Shown: positions 63,331-64,000 of the stretch, one piece after another | Layout of the letters: each line of letters starts with the position of its first letter | Position numbering within the stretch: position 1 is the stretch's first letter | NCBI RefSeq assembly: GCF_945859705.1 | Contig: NC_079136.1 | Span: forward strand, 124,779,027 to 124,843,026 | Length of the DNA: 64,000 nucleotides | Source of the DNA: Episyrphus balteatus | Taxonomy: Eukaryota > Arthropoda > Insecta > Diptera > Syrphidae | Reading direction: 5' to 3' | Notes under the pieces: model-generated | Database searches by the model: none | Told to the model about the DNA's origin: nothing | What the model saw: only the letters and a program-made list of their open reading frames with translations | Position numbers and translations under genes: made by a program

Positions 63331-64000
63331 CGAATTTTGAATTTTGCAAGTTTTGATGTGTTTAGACGCTCGGTTAACGAGATATGACGATTTAAACATT
63401 TTTAAAAGTGATTTTCTCCAAACGTGAATTTTCCAACTCCAATTGAATTGTATGCGAAGGATATCGACTCACAGAGCACAAAAATGTATTTTCTATAAGT
63501 TTTGGACTTGTAGTTTTGTTTTTAGAGAATTTTGAATTTTGCAAGTTTTGATGTGTTTAGACGCTCGGTTAACAAGATATGACGATTTAAACATTTTTAA
63601 GAGTGATTTTCTCCAAACGTGAATTTTTCAACTCCAATTGAATTGTATGCGAAGGATATCGACTCACAGAGCACAAAAATGTATTTTCTATAAGTTTTGG
63701 ACTTGTAGTTTTGTTTTTAGAGAATTTTGAATTTTGCAAGTTTTGATGTGTTTAGACGCTCGGTTAACAAGATATGACGATTTAAACATTTTTAAAAGTG
63801 ATTTTCTCCAAACGTGAATTTTTCAACTCCAATTGAATTGTATGCGAAGGATATCGACTCACAGAGCACAAAAATGTATTTTCTATAAGTTTTGGACTTG
63901 TAGTTTTGTTTTTAGAGAATTTTGAATTTTGCAAGTTTTGATGTGTTTAGACGCTCGGTTAACGAGATATGACGATTTAAACATTTTTAAAAGTGATTTT

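Larger units (their letters stand above)
56700..63600 (-). repeat. 19- to 20-monomer block duplication near the right end
   Basis: GACGCTCATTTAACG recurs at 56925 and 60565, the hybrid monomer at 56713 and 60353, and GCGAAAGATATC at 57401 and 61041, all 3640 bp apart. That equals 19 monomers minus 65 bp, accounted for by one 61-bp deletion and four lost T bases in between. TTAACAAGATATG with AAGAGTG recurs at 59821 and 63599, 3778 bp apart, which is 20 monomers minus two 61-bp deletions. The hybrid at 57103 has no partner at 60743, so later exchange has overwritten part of the copy. Block edges are approximate. Confidence 0.78.
55943..64000 (-). repeat. Satellite array B, last segment, running off the window
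   Basis: About 41 monomers. It includes three hybrid monomers with subfamily-A bases (AGTTTGATGGTG with GACGCTTGGTTAAGG at 56711, 57101 and 60351). Three monomers lack 61 bp (CGAATTTTGAATT at 58581, 62417 and 63331). Four GGTAATCGAC monomers have a lost T in AAGTTTGG, spaced by about 389 bp (58.3-59.6 kb), and others carry TTAACAAGATATG or TTTTCCAACTCC. The segment is still satellite at 64000, so the array continues. Confidence 0.96.

Noticed and set aside
1..64000. tRNA, rRNA, telomeric repeats or LTR retrotransposon ends
   Set aside because: None was recognised in the non-satellite segments, and the satellite monomer resembles none of them.

Overview
The window is eukaryotic heterochromatin. 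About 56.7 kb of the 64 kb is one AT-rich satellite DNA with a 195-bp monomer, roughly 290 copies, interrupted by a few transposable elements. I see no host gene that I can defend. The elements (non-LTR retrotransposons, a TTAA-flanked piggyBac-like MITE, an element with 8-bp duplications carrying a decayed hAT-like transposase, and foldback MITEs) fit an insect genome. A beetle is possible, but I cannot name the species. The most likely setting is a centromeric or pericentromeric block; that is inference, not something the sequence shows.

Layout. Positions 1-13909 are array A (orientation taken as plus), about 70 monomers. It is interrupted only by a 219-bp piggyBac-like MITE at 7660-7878. 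Its right half is a tandem duplication of a 20-monomer (3900-bp) block. Positions 13910-14492 leave the satellite exactly at a TTAA and hold non-satellite sequence. Positions 14493-14692 are a run of 200 N. Positions 14693-64000 are array B, the same satellite in the opposite orientation and of a different subfamily, about 221 monomers. Array B carries a 5'-truncated LINE (28245-28913), three identical 223-bp foldback MITEs (38483, 39283, 42824), a second LINE with endonuclease and reverse transcriptase domains (about 45656-48528) and a 2040-bp hAT-like element (53903-55942).

How it fits together. Distances between diagnostic variants equal whole multiples of 195 bp once known insertions and deletions are subtracted. 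The arrays have therefore grown by block duplication into local higher-order repeats of 2, 3, 5, 9, 17, 19 and 20 monomers. Insertions can be dated relative to these duplications. The piggyBac-like MITE and the first LINE came after the blocks that hold them, while the three foldback MITEs were copied along with the satellite. All protein-coding traces belong to transposable elements and are truncated, frameshifted or interrupted by stops.

Caveats. The switch from A to B coincides with the assembly gap. The first ~5 kb after the gap carries a dense load of one-base indels that looks like uncorrected consensus error, so the inverted arrangement may be a scaffolding product. Everything was read by eye: family names are from memory of the families, and no similarity search or alignment was run.
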